Shown here piece after piece: positions 14,533 through 23,232 of a stretch of DNA of 64,000 bases. Source of the DNA: a virus. The stretch covers positions 19,069-83,068 of IMG/VR virus record IMGVR_UViG_3300028895_000881. One strand, 5' to 3'. The position numbers and the translations under genes are program-made. The notes below the pieces were generated by a model. That model saw only the letters and a list, made by a program, of their open reading frames with translations, made no database searches and was not told the DNA's origin. Numbering within the stretch: position 1 is the stretch's first letter; every line of letters begins with the position of its first letter.

Positions 14533-16148
14533 GATGGCTTCCTCCCAACAACGACGGGCTCCCACGCGGGCTTGAGCGCAGTGCCGTACCCGTCCCAGAG
14601 TTTGGCTAGTTCCGTCGCCGGCACCGTGATCGGCACGTCCACCGCGACCTGCTTGGCCCCTGTGCCGTAGGCACCCACGCCCTTGCCACCTTCGTCGGTC
14701 GTCTTGCGGACATGCTTCTTGCCGCGCACGAGATCGTTGAGGTTGTCTCCTCCAACCCCACGCTTGTGGCCGATGACTTCTCGTGTGGCACCGGCTTGCT
14801 TGTCGATACGCTTCGAGATGTTCGTGGATTTTGGGAAGCCGCTGTTGCCGGTGATGAAAATACGACCATTACGCCGAGCGACGAAAGCACCCGTCGGAAC
14901 GCGCACACACCACACATTTCCTACGTATCGTTGCCGATCGTGTTTAGTAAGGTGACGCCGCTGAAGCTGTGTCTGTGGGTTCTCATGGAGACTCACACAG
15001 TTCTTCTTGTCATTGATACGTGCCTGCCAGCCCATCATGTGGACGAGGGTTTGATACCACTCCCGGTCTGCTGGATCTTTTTGATAGAACTGCTTGTTGA
15101 CTTCGGACCCATCCCCGCACAGGGCCGTCCACATGAACACGTCTTTCTCCTCCAGGGTCATGCGCCAGAGCAGGTCATAGGTGGGGTGTTTATTGGGAAG
15201 GTCCTTGCGCACACGATCGGCCACGTCACCCGTAAAGAACCACGTGTGCTCGACGTAAGGGCGCCCGCGATAGCTGCGCTCCCGGGTGTAATGCTTGTGT
15301 CCGGGCACGAGCCGTTTCAGGAGAGTATCGATCATGTCCACGTGTTCGTGACCTTCACCTCCGACGCGAGTGCTCTGGTAGATACGAACCCCGTTTCCAA
15401 TTTGGTCGAACCCACCTTCGGTCCAGATCCACGCGAGAAGTTCGGCGTAGTGCGGGGTCTCATCAAGACCCGGACCTTCGTGGTACCCCGATAAAGGAAG
15501 ATTAATGGGGTTCCATCTGTTGATCTCTGCGGCTTCTACCACCGACCAGCTAGGCTCAAAAAAAGCCACACGGATACCATCCTGCACCTGCCGGATACGG
15601 CTTCGTTTGTAGACCCGGTGGTTCGGCGTGAGCATCTGGTCCGTGTTGTCGTTCACGAAACACACCATTTCACCGTCAAAGGGCGCGAGCGTTTTCTCTT
15701 CCACGGGCATCAGTGTGAGGACCTCCGTGTTGGGGTCCCAGCACATAACACGTTCACCCTGTTGCACCTGAGTTCCGAGTTTCCACCCCATCTCAGTCAA
15801 GATTTCAGAAGACTCATCAAGGCACCCGTAGACCCATGCCTCGAGTCGCACATCCTCAAACTGAGCTTGCTTCACGGCTCGCACCATCTTGTGGAACGTG
15901 CGGGTCCCTCCAAAAGCTTTGATGATGCCGTCGGGTCGGAGCTTGGACTTGACCAGGTCCCAGAACTTCACATCGAAAGCAATTCCGGTCGCATCCCACT
16001 CCTTCCCCATGAACCCCTTGCCCGAGGACTGCGTGAGGTCGTAAGGAGGATCGCAAACAAAGGCGGCCACCGACCCGTCCTCGAGCTCTTCAAGCCGCTC
16101 GCGACAGTCTCCCAGCATCAGCCATACGTAGCGTTTCATGTCAGTCAT
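14529..16148 (-). CDS. DNA methyltransferase N-terminal half (DPPY motif), intein-containing
   Basis: A 539-aa precursor; the exteins total 212 aa. The N-extein has the catalytic motif IV DPPYDL (33-38) and a FGGTRTFHKMVRA segment. After splicing, AWVYG joins SGFPKSTNISK, a sequence normally contiguous in phage methylases, and the extein ends ALKPAWEPVVVGRKPS. In full-length relatives that point leads directly into the GALNID module and then the SAM-binding FxGxG motif. Both are missing here and are encoded by the downstream gene at 13127-14314. The protein would transfer methyl groups to adenine N6 or cytosine N4, probably only as a complex. The start overlaps the helicase stop; an ATG at 16139 is possible. 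Confidence 0.85.
   Translation of the reverse strand: MTDMKRYVWLMLGDCRERLEELEDGSVAAFVCDPPYDLTQSSGKGFMGKEWDATGIAFDVKFWDLVKSKLRPDGIIKAFGGTRTFHKMVRAVKQAQFEDVRLEAWVYGCLDESSEILTEMGWKLGTQVQQGERVMCWDPNTEVLTLMPVEEKTLAPFDGEMVCFVNDNTDQMLTPNHRVYKRSRIRQVQDGIRVAFFEPSWSVVEAAEINRWNPINLPLSGYHEGPGLDETPHYAELLAWIWTEGGFDQIGNGVRIYQSTRVGGEGHEHVDMIDTLLKRLVPGHKHYTRERSYRGRPYVEHTWFFTGDVADRVRKDLPNKHPTYDLLWRMTLEEKDVFMWTALCGDGSEVNKQFYQKDPADREWYQTLVHMMGWQARINDKKNCVSLHENPQTQLQRRHLTKHDRQRYVGNVWCVRVPTGAFVARRNGRIFITGNSGFPKSTNISKRIDKQAGATREVIGHKRGVGGDNLNDLVRGKKHVRKTTDEGGKGVGAYGTGAKQVAVDVPITVPATELAKLWDGYGTALKPAWEPVVVGRKPS
14844..15824 (-). mobile_element. Intein in DNA methyltransferase
   Basis: This in-frame insertion encodes residues 109-435 (327 aa) of the precursor. 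It starts with C109 (CLDESSEIL), contains TPNHRVY (T174, H177; block B) and ends with FITGN (N435) before a +1 serine. The penultimate residue is Gly rather than His. Degenerate LAGLIDADG helices appear at about 236-247 (AELLAWIWTEGG) and 337-348 (VFMWTALCGDGS), so homing activity may be reduced. The splice restores WVYG-SGFPKS, matching uninterrupted methylases of this kind. Boundaries follow the extein logic and terminal residues. Confidence 0.88.
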
Positions 16149-17724
16149 TCAACCCCAGGTCAGGGACAGGCTGCTTGCTTTTCTTCTTCCACTTCTGCTT
16201 CTCATCGTCCTCACCGCCCTTCGCGTCCTTCACCTTCTGATCGATTTCCTCGATACTGGTGTTGTCAGTGAGCAGACGCCGGCAAGGGAATTCTACCCGC
16301 ACAGGGACGCGATCGAAGGGCTTTTGGTCGCGCGACTTGAGGCACTGGAAGATCGCGCGGTTGAGCTTGCGAAGTTCGTCGTCCACCCAGGACGATGTGA
16401 CGATGTCCGAGGAGCGCTCGGCCTCGTTCGCGTAGCTGAGGTGAGTGAGGTTGTACCGGCCGCCGTTCTTCTCGGCCGATCGGTAACCCTCACGACTGAT
16501 CTGAAAAAGCCCAACGACGGCGATGCCCATGCCTCGGTTGAAACCCATCGCCACCTGCTTGAGGTCCTTCATGACCTCGTTGAGCTTGTCGGTGGTGCTG
16601 CTGTACCGACCACGGGCATCCATCAGACCAAGGTGATCCACGAAGATGGTCGAGAACGGAGTCTTGGCGAACACGAGCTCGGCCTGCGATTGAAGGTCGT
16701 CAATCGTGAAATCCCGCTTGTCCGGGTTCTTGTTACGGATGTGGATGTCACCGTAGTCCTCTGCCTGCACCGCAGCAGGCCCTGTCGCCGGCACCGTAGT
16801 CTTCTTGTTGAAGTCGGGGACGACATATTCACGCAGGAACTGTTCTTCGGCAGGGCTGAGTGTCGCGGTCTTGATTTTGTCATAGTCGAGACCGATGTAG
16901 TCGATGCCAAGCTGCTTCCGAACGTCCCGGAACTTCTCATGCGCCGAGTGCATCGTGTAGATCAAGTTGCGCACCTGCACGTAGGGCATCTCGATCGAGA
17001 AGTAGACGGAACTCGAGCGGTAGTAGATGGCTTGCACGTAGGCCCAGTGAAGGGCGAAGGTAGACTTGAGGCCGCCGGTGTATGCGGTGTGCAGCCAGAG
17101 CTCATACTTCTTGGCACCCTTGAGCACCGAGTCGATCTGACTGATGCCGCACATCTGACCGATGCCGTAGAGAGGATCCGCCTTGATACGGTCGTAGCGG
17201 TCGAGGAAATCGTCCTCGTCCTGCATAAGGTTGCCGGACAACTTCGACCCCAAGGTAGGCGCGATGATGTCGTGGCTTCGGTCAAGAGCGTGACGCATCG
17301 CATCGATGGCGCCTTGGAGTTTTGTAGATTGCCCCTTGGTATCCTTGACTTCGATGCCCGTCTGGACGATCTGCGCCATCTCTTTGGCGAGGTCCATGAC
17401 GATGCGGTTGCGGCGGTCGGTCGCTTTCTCCTCGAGATAGGTGAGGAAGTCACCTCGCGTGCGAGGCTTGAGCTGCGCCACACGTTCGATGCGGTCCACG
17501 ACATCCACCTCGTGGACGGTCGTGAAGTGAGAGCGCACCGTTTGAACCTCGGGCACGTGCCCGTGGGACTTGAAGAAGTCCGTGATGAACTTCCAGATGA
17601 TGTTGTCCTCGGGGGTATCGAACCCAAGGCCGCTCTCGACGAGCGCGTGATAGTTTTGGGCAAAGAGCTCAGGCTGATCCGTCGTCGGGTCAGCCACAAA
17701 ACAGGACCGAAGAAGGTTCTTCAC
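16141..17724 (-). CDS. DnaB-like replicative helicase
   Basis: A 527-aa protein with a helical N-terminal region and a RecA-type core. The P-loop is AYTGGLKST (214-222), unusual in having Leu instead of Gly before the catalytic lysine K220. VYFSIEMP (240-247) matches the DnaB motif 1a context (FSLEM). The Walker B/H2-like segment is TIFVDHLGLMD (359-369). A VVGLFQISREG segment (403-413) corresponds to the H3 motif with its conserved Gln. The C-terminus is Lys-rich. It should unwind DNA 5' to 3' ahead of the polymerase. GTG 17724 overlaps the preceding gene's stop (GTGA), and that gene resembles a helicase loader, the usual pairing. Confidence 0.85.
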   Translation of the reverse strand: MKNLLRSCFVADPTTDQPELFAQNYHALVESGLGFDTPEDNIIWKFITDFFKSHGHVPEVQTVRSHFTTVHEVDVVDRIERVAQLKPRTRGDFLTYLEEKATDRRNRIVMDLAKEMAQIVQTGIEVKDTKGQSTKLQGAIDAMRHALDRSHDIIAPTLGSKLSGNLMQDEDDFLDRYDRIKADPLYGIGQMCGISQIDSVLKGAKKYELWLHTAYTGGLKSTFALHWAYVQAIYYRSSSVYFSIEMPYVQVRNLIYTMHSAHEKFRDVRKQLGIDYIGLDYDKIKTATLSPAEEQFLREYVVPDFNKKTTVPATGPAAVQAEDYGDIHIRNKNPDKRDFTIDDLQSQAELVFAKTPFSTIFVDHLGLMDARGRYSSTTDKLNEVMKDLKQVAMGFNRGMGIAVVGLFQISREGYRSAEKNGGRYNLTHLSYANEAERSSDIVTSSWVDDELRKLNRAIFQCLKSRDQKPFDRVPVRVEFPCRRLLTDNTSIEEIDQKVKDAKGGEDDEKQKWKKKSKQPVPDLGLND

Positions 17725-18716
17725 TTGCGAAATCCTTTCTTCGCACCCCAGCTCCGTTTCTTCTTTTTGGACCCGTAGCGCTCTTTTTCAGCCGCCTTCT
17801 CTTCGTTAGCCATCAACGCCGCAAGCATGGGATCGGGCTCGTCCTCTTCCTCGTACTCCTCTTCCTCGTACTCCTCTTCCTCGGCGGCAGTAGTGGCGGC
17901 ACTGTCCTCACCCTCTGCACCCTCTTCCTCGTCAAGATCACTCAGCGCATTATCGATCTTCGTTTCGGCCTCGGGCTCCGTTTCGAGCAAATCGTCCGGA
18001 GACATATCCGAAACCATCTCCGGCTCTTCTTCGACCGCAGGACCGCTGAGCACTTTCACATGCACACCGGCAAGGCCGATGTGCCACCAGTGGCTCAAGA
18101 TGCTCTCGAGCTTTTCGCTGTACGCACGGTGCGACATGTCATCGATCCGCTGGTCAAGCTGGTCGATGATCCATGTAGGTTTCCCGATGTGCATCCGGGT
18201 CGTCACCGTCTCGAGCACACAGGAATAGAGCTCCTTGTTGGGCGTTTGCATCACGCCCAACTTGAGGATGAGCAGCTCAGGAGGCTCAACCAACTCGGCG
18301 ATATCCATCGCCATGAACTGGTTGTCATGGTTTTCGATCTCCGACTGATAGATCTTGTGCCCCTGCGCCTTAGCGGTCTTGAGCCAAGCGTCCGGCAGGT
18401 CTTTGTCCGTAATGACTCGAGCGTCCCACATCGTTGACTTCGAAAAAGCCAACGCTTTGAGGTGCGCGCGGAACACCACGTCTTTCGACGTAATCCAAAC
18501 GTTGTGGCCAACGAGGGGTTTCAGTGGAGGACGCTCACGCAGCCCAGGAATCTCCCGCGCTGCGGACAGTGACTTCCACATCCTCTCCATGTTCTGGAGC
18601 TTCAGTGCATCCATCATGCAGTGGCACGAGCGACCACCATCGAGCATGGACTCACCGTAGATAAAACCCAACCCGCCACAGTCCGGGCAGTTGGGGTCGG
18701 CGTACTCTCGGCTCAC
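17721..18716 (-). CDS. Probable helicase loader-like protein with zinc finger and acidic tail
   Basis: A 331-aa protein read from GTG 18716, which follows the previous stop by 16 bases and has AAAAGG just upstream; a longer ATG start at 18779 would overlap the SNF2 gene. The N-terminus has CPDCGGLGF and CHC (C10, C13, C31, C33), a zinc finger common ahead of DnaC/IstB-type loaders. The middle contains PPELLILKLGV and a long helix ending with an SEKLESIL segment, resembling the Walker B region and following part of DnaC-like ATPases. No canonical P-loop is visible. The tail (about 225-300) is extremely acidic, then basic at the end. Adjacency to the DnaB-like gene supports the loader role; the fold is inferred. 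Confidence 0.55.
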   Translation of the reverse strand: MSREYADPNCPDCGGLGFIYGESMLDGGRSCHCMMDALKLQNMERMWKSLSAAREIPGLRERPPLKPLVGHNVWITSKDVVFRAHLKALAFSKSTMWDARVITDKDLPDAWLKTAKAQGHKIYQSEIENHDNQFMAMDIAELVEPPELLILKLGVMQTPNKELYSCVLETVTTRMHIGKPTWIIDQLDQRIDDMSHRAYSEKLESILSHWWHIGLAGVHVKVLSGPAVEEEPEMVSDMSPDDLLETEPEAETKIDNALSDLDEEEGAEGEDSAATTAAEEEEYEEEEYEEEDEPDPMLAALMANEEKAAEKERYGSKKKKRSWGAKKGFRK

Positions 18717-18732
18717 AACCCTTTTACCCTTC

Positions 18733-21711
18733 TCAAGCGTACTTGCGAGCGTCCGCTTGGAGGGCCGCGAAGATGTCATCGATGCTGTTGTCCGAAGACA
18801 CCGTCACATCGCTCATACCTTCGCCCTTGAGGCGTTTGCCCATGACCGACTCGATCAGCTTCATCTTTGTACGAAGGACGCTCATCACCTTGGCGTCGAT
18901 GGTGCCACGTGCCACGAGGTGGATCGCATAGCAACGGTCATGGTCTGACCCGATGCGAATCATGCGGCCGAGAATCTGAAGGTAGTCTCCGGCCGACCAG
19001 GGGCTGTCGTAGAAGATGAGCGCCTTGGCCGCCTGGAGGTTGATCCCCTCCTTGGCAGCGTCCGTGATCCAGCAAATGCGCACGTCGGAGTCCGGTTTCT
19101 GGAACTCCTGCATCGCCGCCTTGCGCTGATTTTCGTCCTCGTCGCCAGTGATACGGACGGTCTTGAGTTTGTACTTCTTGCTGTGCGCGACTTCCTCGAG
19201 TTTGTCGATCATCTTGCGGAAACGACTGAAAACGATGACCTTCTCGTCCGCGAGATCCCCCTCGGTAAGGATCTCGAAAAGCTCCTTCATCTTGTCGCTG
19301 TCACCCTCGCAATCCACGAGCTCGGGGTGGTCCACGATCTGCTGGCAGTAGATCAACGAAGTCAGCTTCGTGGTCTCGACCTCCTCGTCCGTGCGATCCT
19401 TCTCCAGCAAACCCTCGAGCGCTTCACGGTACTTGGCCTCCTGCGCTTTCGTCATGCCGCAGTGATGCGTGTCGATCTGGAGCACCGGGAGCTCCTTGGC
19501 CACATCGAACTTCGCACGTGCCAAGAAGTAGGGGTCGATCTTGTCCTTGAACCGCGCGATCTGGTCCTTGCGGTATCCGATGATGACCGGGATTTGCCGG
19601 CGCGAGCCCGGGATGGGCTGCAAGCGCGTGAGACAGTACTCGTTCATGAACTTGCCCTTCGAGCTCGGAAAGAGCCCGGGGACGAGCAGCGAGTAGATGC
19701 CGTAGCCCTCGATTAGGTTGTTCTTGATCAGGGTTGCGGTGAGCGCCCAGAACCGGCTCGCGTTCCGAGACAGATGGCGCACCACCTTGTACGTCTGCGT
19801 GCTCGGGTTCTTGAATGCAGTGGCCTCGTCACACACGAGCACGAAGTCCTTCCAGTGCTGGAGGAACTTGATATCCCGACGTGCTGTCGCGTACCCCATG
19901 ATGAGGACGGTCGGCCCCTTGGCTGACTCGAACTCCTTGTAGATCTTCTCGCGCTTGGCCGGGGTGCCGACACAGGTGATGACGTTGATCTGGTCTGGCG
20001 TGCAGAACTTCTCGAACTCGAGTGCCCACTGACCGACGACCGACTTGTTGGTCAGGATGACGGCCTTCGCGTCGGGCTGCTTGGCCCACACGAAACACAG
20101 GGACGCGATGCTCTGAATCGTGTTGTGATTGACGAGCCCGTTACCCACAAAGGCGTGTCGAGGATCACGCACCTCCAAATCGAACACTTCTGCCCAACCA
20201 TCCTCGAGGGTTACGACTGGATCGTAGAACCACCGGCGTTCTAAAATTTCCTGAACCGCCGCGTACGCCGGGTTAAGCTCCGAAATCCCCACTTCGCGGG
20301 CAATCTCCAAAGCACGCTTCAAGTACTGGTACGTTGGATTGCGGCGACCGGCTCGGATGTGGCCCAGCGTGTTGTAGAACGCTGACCCCCACTTCTTGGC
20401 AATCCCTTCACCTTTGTAACCGTGACGTCCAGCGCGGGCGTAAATTTCGGCGCGAAGGTCTTCGATCTCCGCTTTGGCGTAGGGGACCACATCGAAATTC
20501 GGGTTGCTATTTTTCTCGACCAAAGAGGCCAGGGCCGAGATCTTGCGGCGAGAAACCAGGCCAATTTCACGCATGAGGCGACGAACGTCGTCTCCCTGAA
20601 TTTGAAGACGCCAGTAGACGTGGTCGTACCCCTCAACCATTTTTGGCAGCCTGCTCGTCACGATTCCAAAGGTCAGCAGCATCACCTGGATCTGACGCAG
20701 AAGTGTCTCCGATGCCGAGCTCACCTCCAAACCCAAACCGTTGGCATGTCCTTCCGCATCAAGATACCCCCGAAGGAATTGCCGCATGGAGGCCGGCGAA
20801 CTTTGAAGAACGGACCACGGCACTTCTTTGTCCTTGGCCACACCGGGCACCACTCCAATGGAGCGGAGAAACCGGATGACCTGAGTACTCGACAGCACGA
20901 ACCCAACATCTGTTGAGCGCATCTCGATCCCAAAAACTTGGGCCGCAAGGTCTGCCATGTCCGCGTAAACCTCGGGGTTCCGTTCAGCATGTTGACTCGG
21001 GCTGAAAAAATCGTGACGGCTGAACCAACTCTCGGCCACCAGATAACCCAGGAACCGAGCCAGCTCCGGAGACATTTTCACAGGAATCTGGTGTTTCTTT
21101 TCGTTAGAAGCGCCATGTCCCGGAGAAGGTAGAGCCGGCTCAGACCTGCCCTCCACCATCGCCGTCGATCCAGGGTCCCGATCCACGGCCACAAAATCTC
21201 CTTCTTGAAGATCCCGAAGACGCACCCACTGGTCCACCCCATCACGTCGCACCATGACAGGATGGATCTGAGACCCCTCCACTTCGTACCCACATCGCGT
21301 CACGACTCTGATGGTGGGTTTTTCTCCCCCGTAGTAGAAACGACCGATGTCGCACTGACTTTTCCCGAAATCGACCTGGAGATCTTCACTCATGGGAGCG
21401 AAGGTGTCGGGCTCATCAATGCCAGGGTTGAGATCCTTGATCGGGATCAAGCCACGCGAAGTCCGAATCAAAGTACTTCCAACGCAGCACTTCCCGATTC
21501 CGGTGTCGTCACCGAGCAGGAACCGGTTCATCGCCACCAGATGGAGGACACCCTGCACCTGGTAGTACCGAAGCTTGAAAGGCTTCTCTTCGCCGTCGAA
21601 CCCCGTGAAGGTCGTCTTGAGGAGCGGCGTGGGCTTCAGTGAAAGATCCGTGCGCTGGCGGATCTGCTTGAGCCGATCATGGGCTGCTTTGAGGCGCGGA
21701 TCTTGGGACAT
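18733..21711 (-). CDS. SNF2-family DNA helicase/translocase, intein-containing
   Basis: A 992-aa precursor, 536 aa after splicing. The exteins rejoin as GDDTGIGK-TIQSIAS, the SNF2 motif I P-loop. Other motifs are ILTNKS (Ia, about 552-557), motif II CDEA (627-630, in place of DEAH), motif III ALTAT (656-660), a VIVFSRF strand (825-831) and motifs V/VI: TDAAKEGINLQAA (883-895) and QILGRMIRIG (912-921). Such proteins use ATP to translocate on duplex DNA; phage versions are linked to replication restart, recombination or evading host proteins. The ATG at 21711 lacks a strong Shine-Dalgarno sequence; GTATAA lies just upstream at about 21718-21725. The gene ends 16 bases before the next GTG start. 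Confidence 0.93.
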   Translation of the reverse strand: MSQDPRLKAAHDRLKQIRQRTDLSLKPTPLLKTTFTGFDGEEKPFKLRYYQVQGVLHLVAMNRFLLGDDTGIGKCCVGSTLIRTSRGLIPIKDLNPGIDEPDTFAPMSEDLQVDFGKSQCDIGRFYYGGEKPTIRVVTRCGYEVEGSQIHPVMVRRDGVDQWVRLRDLQEGDFVAVDRDPGSTAMVEGRSEPALPSPGHGASNEKKHQIPVKMSPELARFLGYLVAESWFSRHDFFSPSQHAERNPEVYADMADLAAQVFGIEMRSTDVGFVLSSTQVIRFLRSIGVVPGVAKDKEVPWSVLQSSPASMRQFLRGYLDAEGHANGLGLEVSSASETLLRQIQVMLLTFGIVTSRLPKMVEGYDHVYWRLQIQGDDVRRLMREIGLVSRRKISALASLVEKNSNPNFDVVPYAKAEIEDLRAEIYARAGRHGYKGEGIAKKWGSAFYNTLGHIRAGRRNPTYQYLKRALEIAREVGISELNPAYAAVQEILERRWFYDPVVTLEDGWAEVFDLEVRDPRHAFVGNGLVNHNTIQSIASLCFVWAKQPDAKAVILTNKSVVGQWALEFEKFCTPDQINVITCVGTPAKREKIYKEFESAKGPTVLIMGYATARRDIKFLQHWKDFVLVCDEATAFKNPSTQTYKVVRHLSRNASRFWALTATLIKNNLIEGYGIYSLLVPGLFPSSKGKFMNEYCLTRLQPIPGSRRQIPVIIGYRKDQIARFKDKIDPYFLARAKFDVAKELPVLQIDTHHCGMTKAQEAKYREALEGLLEKDRTDEEVETTKLTSLIYCQQIVDHPELVDCEGDSDKMKELFEILTEGDLADEKVIVFSRFRKMIDKLEEVAHSKKYKLKTVRITGDEDENQRKAAMQEFQKPDSDVRICWITDAAKEGINLQAAKALIFYDSPWSAGDYLQILGRMIRIGSDHDRCYAIHLVARGTIDAKVMSVLRTKMKLIESVMGKRLKGEGMSDVTVSSDNSIDDIFAALQADARKYA
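20122..21489 (-). mobile_element. LAGLIDADG intein in SNF2 helicase P-loop
   Basis: The insertion encodes residues 75-530 (456 aa). It starts at C75 (CCVGSTLIRTSRG, block A) and ends NHN (528-530) before a +1 threonine. Endonuclease helices appear as ARFLGYLVAES (218-228) and RGYLDAEG (314-321). Splicing reconstitutes GIGK-TIQ, so the intein splits the Walker A lysine from its threonine and the ATPase is inactive until splicing. P-loops of ATPases are a known preferred site for inteins. A Lys/Arg-rich extension (about 405-465, containing ARAGRHGYKGEG) may aid DNA recognition by the endonuclease. Confidence 0.93.
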
Positions 21712-21727
21712 GCGGGGCTTATACGCC

Positions 21728-22405
21728 TCACGAGAAGAGGTCTACGATTTCTTGAACCGCAGGCTTGGCTTGGAACCGATCAGCAACGAGACGCTTCTCG
21801 AAATTCCGCATCAGCATGACAGCCGCTTTGGGATCGCGAGGCGCGTTACCACCCCGGAACTGCTTCACAAGATCCTGGGACTGCTTCCAAACTTCACGAA
21901 CGTAGACGCGCTCGATCTTGGGCACCACGCTTCGCAAAAACCATTTGCCGAAATCTACAAGAGCTCGATCCCGGTCCCGGCTCTGTGACATGTCCGGGAT
22001 CTGCATGGTGTTCCAGTGCGCCGGCACAGCGCCGTACCAAAGGTACATGTTTTGAATCGCCCGAAGCGCCTTGTTGGCGTCGTTGGGCATCGGCGGCCAG
22101 TTCTTGCCGTTGACCAAGAACCAGTTGAAGTAGAGCGGGTCCAGGCCAGCTTTGCGCGCAAACTGCTGCTCCGCACGTTGGGTGGGGCCGATTTCCCTCT
22201 TGATCGTCGCCATCAGGACCTTCTTGGCAGCCTCATAGGCGTCCTCGATCGACTTCTCACGCGCTCGAGGGGTCATGTTGACCACAGGAGGCAGGTCGGC
22301 AGGCGCGGCGGGCTGAGGGCCCCTGGTGGACCGTTGGGTGCGCTGTATGAGGTTGTTGAGCCAAGCCCAAGCAACCTTCTCGTGATTTGCACTCAGTGTG
22401 GTCAT
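21728..22405 (-). CDS. Hypothetical protein
   Basis: A 225-aa, largely helical protein. ATG 22405 overlaps the stop of the peptidoglycan-binding protein gene as ATGA; the longer in-frame ORF would run deep into that gene and is not credible. It has a Pro-rich linker (about 32-45), a central segment with YFNWFLVNGKNWPPMP, and a C-terminal helix-rich region (KWFLRSVVPKIERVYVREVW). No family is recognised. It stands between a possible lysis-related gene and the SNF2 helicase, so context does not decide its function. Confidence 0.66.
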   Translation of the reverse strand: MTTLSANHEKVAWAWLNNLIQRTQRSTRGPQPAAPADLPPVVNMTPRAREKSIEDAYEAAKKVLMATIKREIGPTQRAEQQFARKAGLDPLYFNWFLVNGKNWPPMPNDANKALRAIQNMYLWYGAVPAHWNTMQIPDMSQSRDRDRALVDFGKWFLRSVVPKIERVYVREVWKQSQDLVKQFRGGNAPRDPKAAVMLMRNFEKRLVADRFQAKPAVQEIVDLFS

Positions 22406-23226
22406 TTGGGTGGATCCCGAACGTCGATGACGACACGGCCGGGACCCGAGATGTGGAGGTTGGCCCCTTGAACGGTGCGCGTCGTACGTACCTGTCCATA
22501 GGGATGTATAGACCAATCAACGTCCGGCATCTCCAAGCGCCCCTGGATGTCCTTTTCGAGCGTCGTGGGCACGTGAGGCGCCTTTTTCACGATCTGCTTT
22601 GCGACATCCTTCATGGGCATCGAGTGCATCCCAGCCGCCCGGAGAGCTCCTTGAGTCTTGTTGCCCACGACACCGTCGATGGCACCAACGTTGAACCCGA
22701 TGCGATGCAAGTGGGTCTGCACAAGACGCTCCGTCATGCGAGGTCCCTCCCACTTACCGACATCGATCTGAGCGGCACAGCAGAACCCGGGCCACCCCGC
22801 CTCACCCCGTCCCGCGCCGAGGAGCTGGTCCATCATCGTCGTCCAGTCGCCGATGAAATGGAAGACCTCATCATGAGGGCCCGGCAACGGGTAGCGCGTG
22901 AACGGAGTGAACCCCAACGGAATCGCCATCCCCCACAACATGGCGAGCTCCCGCTCTCGACGGGATGCAGCCGAGCCTTCTTCGTCTTTCTTGATCGTCA
23001 GGCGCAGGTAGACTTCGCGCCCCGTGGGCACAGCACTCCACTCCGGAGGAAGTCCCGTAGGTCCTGGGTCTTCTCGGATGGAACCCCACCCCATCTCGAG
23101 CGCGGGACGTCCTTCGACTTTCAACGTGACGTTGAGCTTGGAGACCTGACGTTCGAGCTTCCGAAGCGCGTCGATCGTGTCAGGAGTGAAGACGCCGTTC
23201 TTGTGTTGGACGAGCTGATAGCGCAT
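22402..23226 (-). CDS. Peptidoglycan-binding-domain protein, lysis candidate
   Basis: A 274-aa protein. Residues about 163-200 (TERLVQTHLHRIGF, then GAIDGVVGNKTQGALRA) match the PG_binding_1 repeat that anchors endolysins and autolysins to cell walls. The upstream segment (about 97-160) is Trp/Phe/Pro-rich (PFTRYPLPGPHDEVFHFIGDW) and contains a WPGFCCAAQIDVGKWEG stretch that I cannot assign to a catalytic family. There is no signal peptide or transmembrane helix. It could be an endolysin with an unfamiliar catalytic domain or a virion-associated wall-binding protein. It starts six bases after the GroEL-like gene stop, with only a weak ribosome-binding site. Confidence 0.65.
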   Translation of the reverse strand: MRYQLVQHKNGVFTPDTIDALRKLERQVSKLNVTLKVEGRPALEMGWGSIREDPGPTGLPPEWSAVPTGREVYLRLTIKKDEEGSAASRRERELAMLWGMAIPLGFTPFTRYPLPGPHDEVFHFIGDWTTMMDQLLGAGRGEAGWPGFCCAAQIDVGKWEGPRMTERLVQTHLHRIGFNVGAIDGVVGNKTQGALRAAGMHSMPMKDVAKQIVKKAPHVPTTLEKDIQGRLEMPDVDWSIHPYGQVRTTRTVQGANLHISGPGRVVIDVRDPPK

Positions 23227-23232
23227 GGCTTT

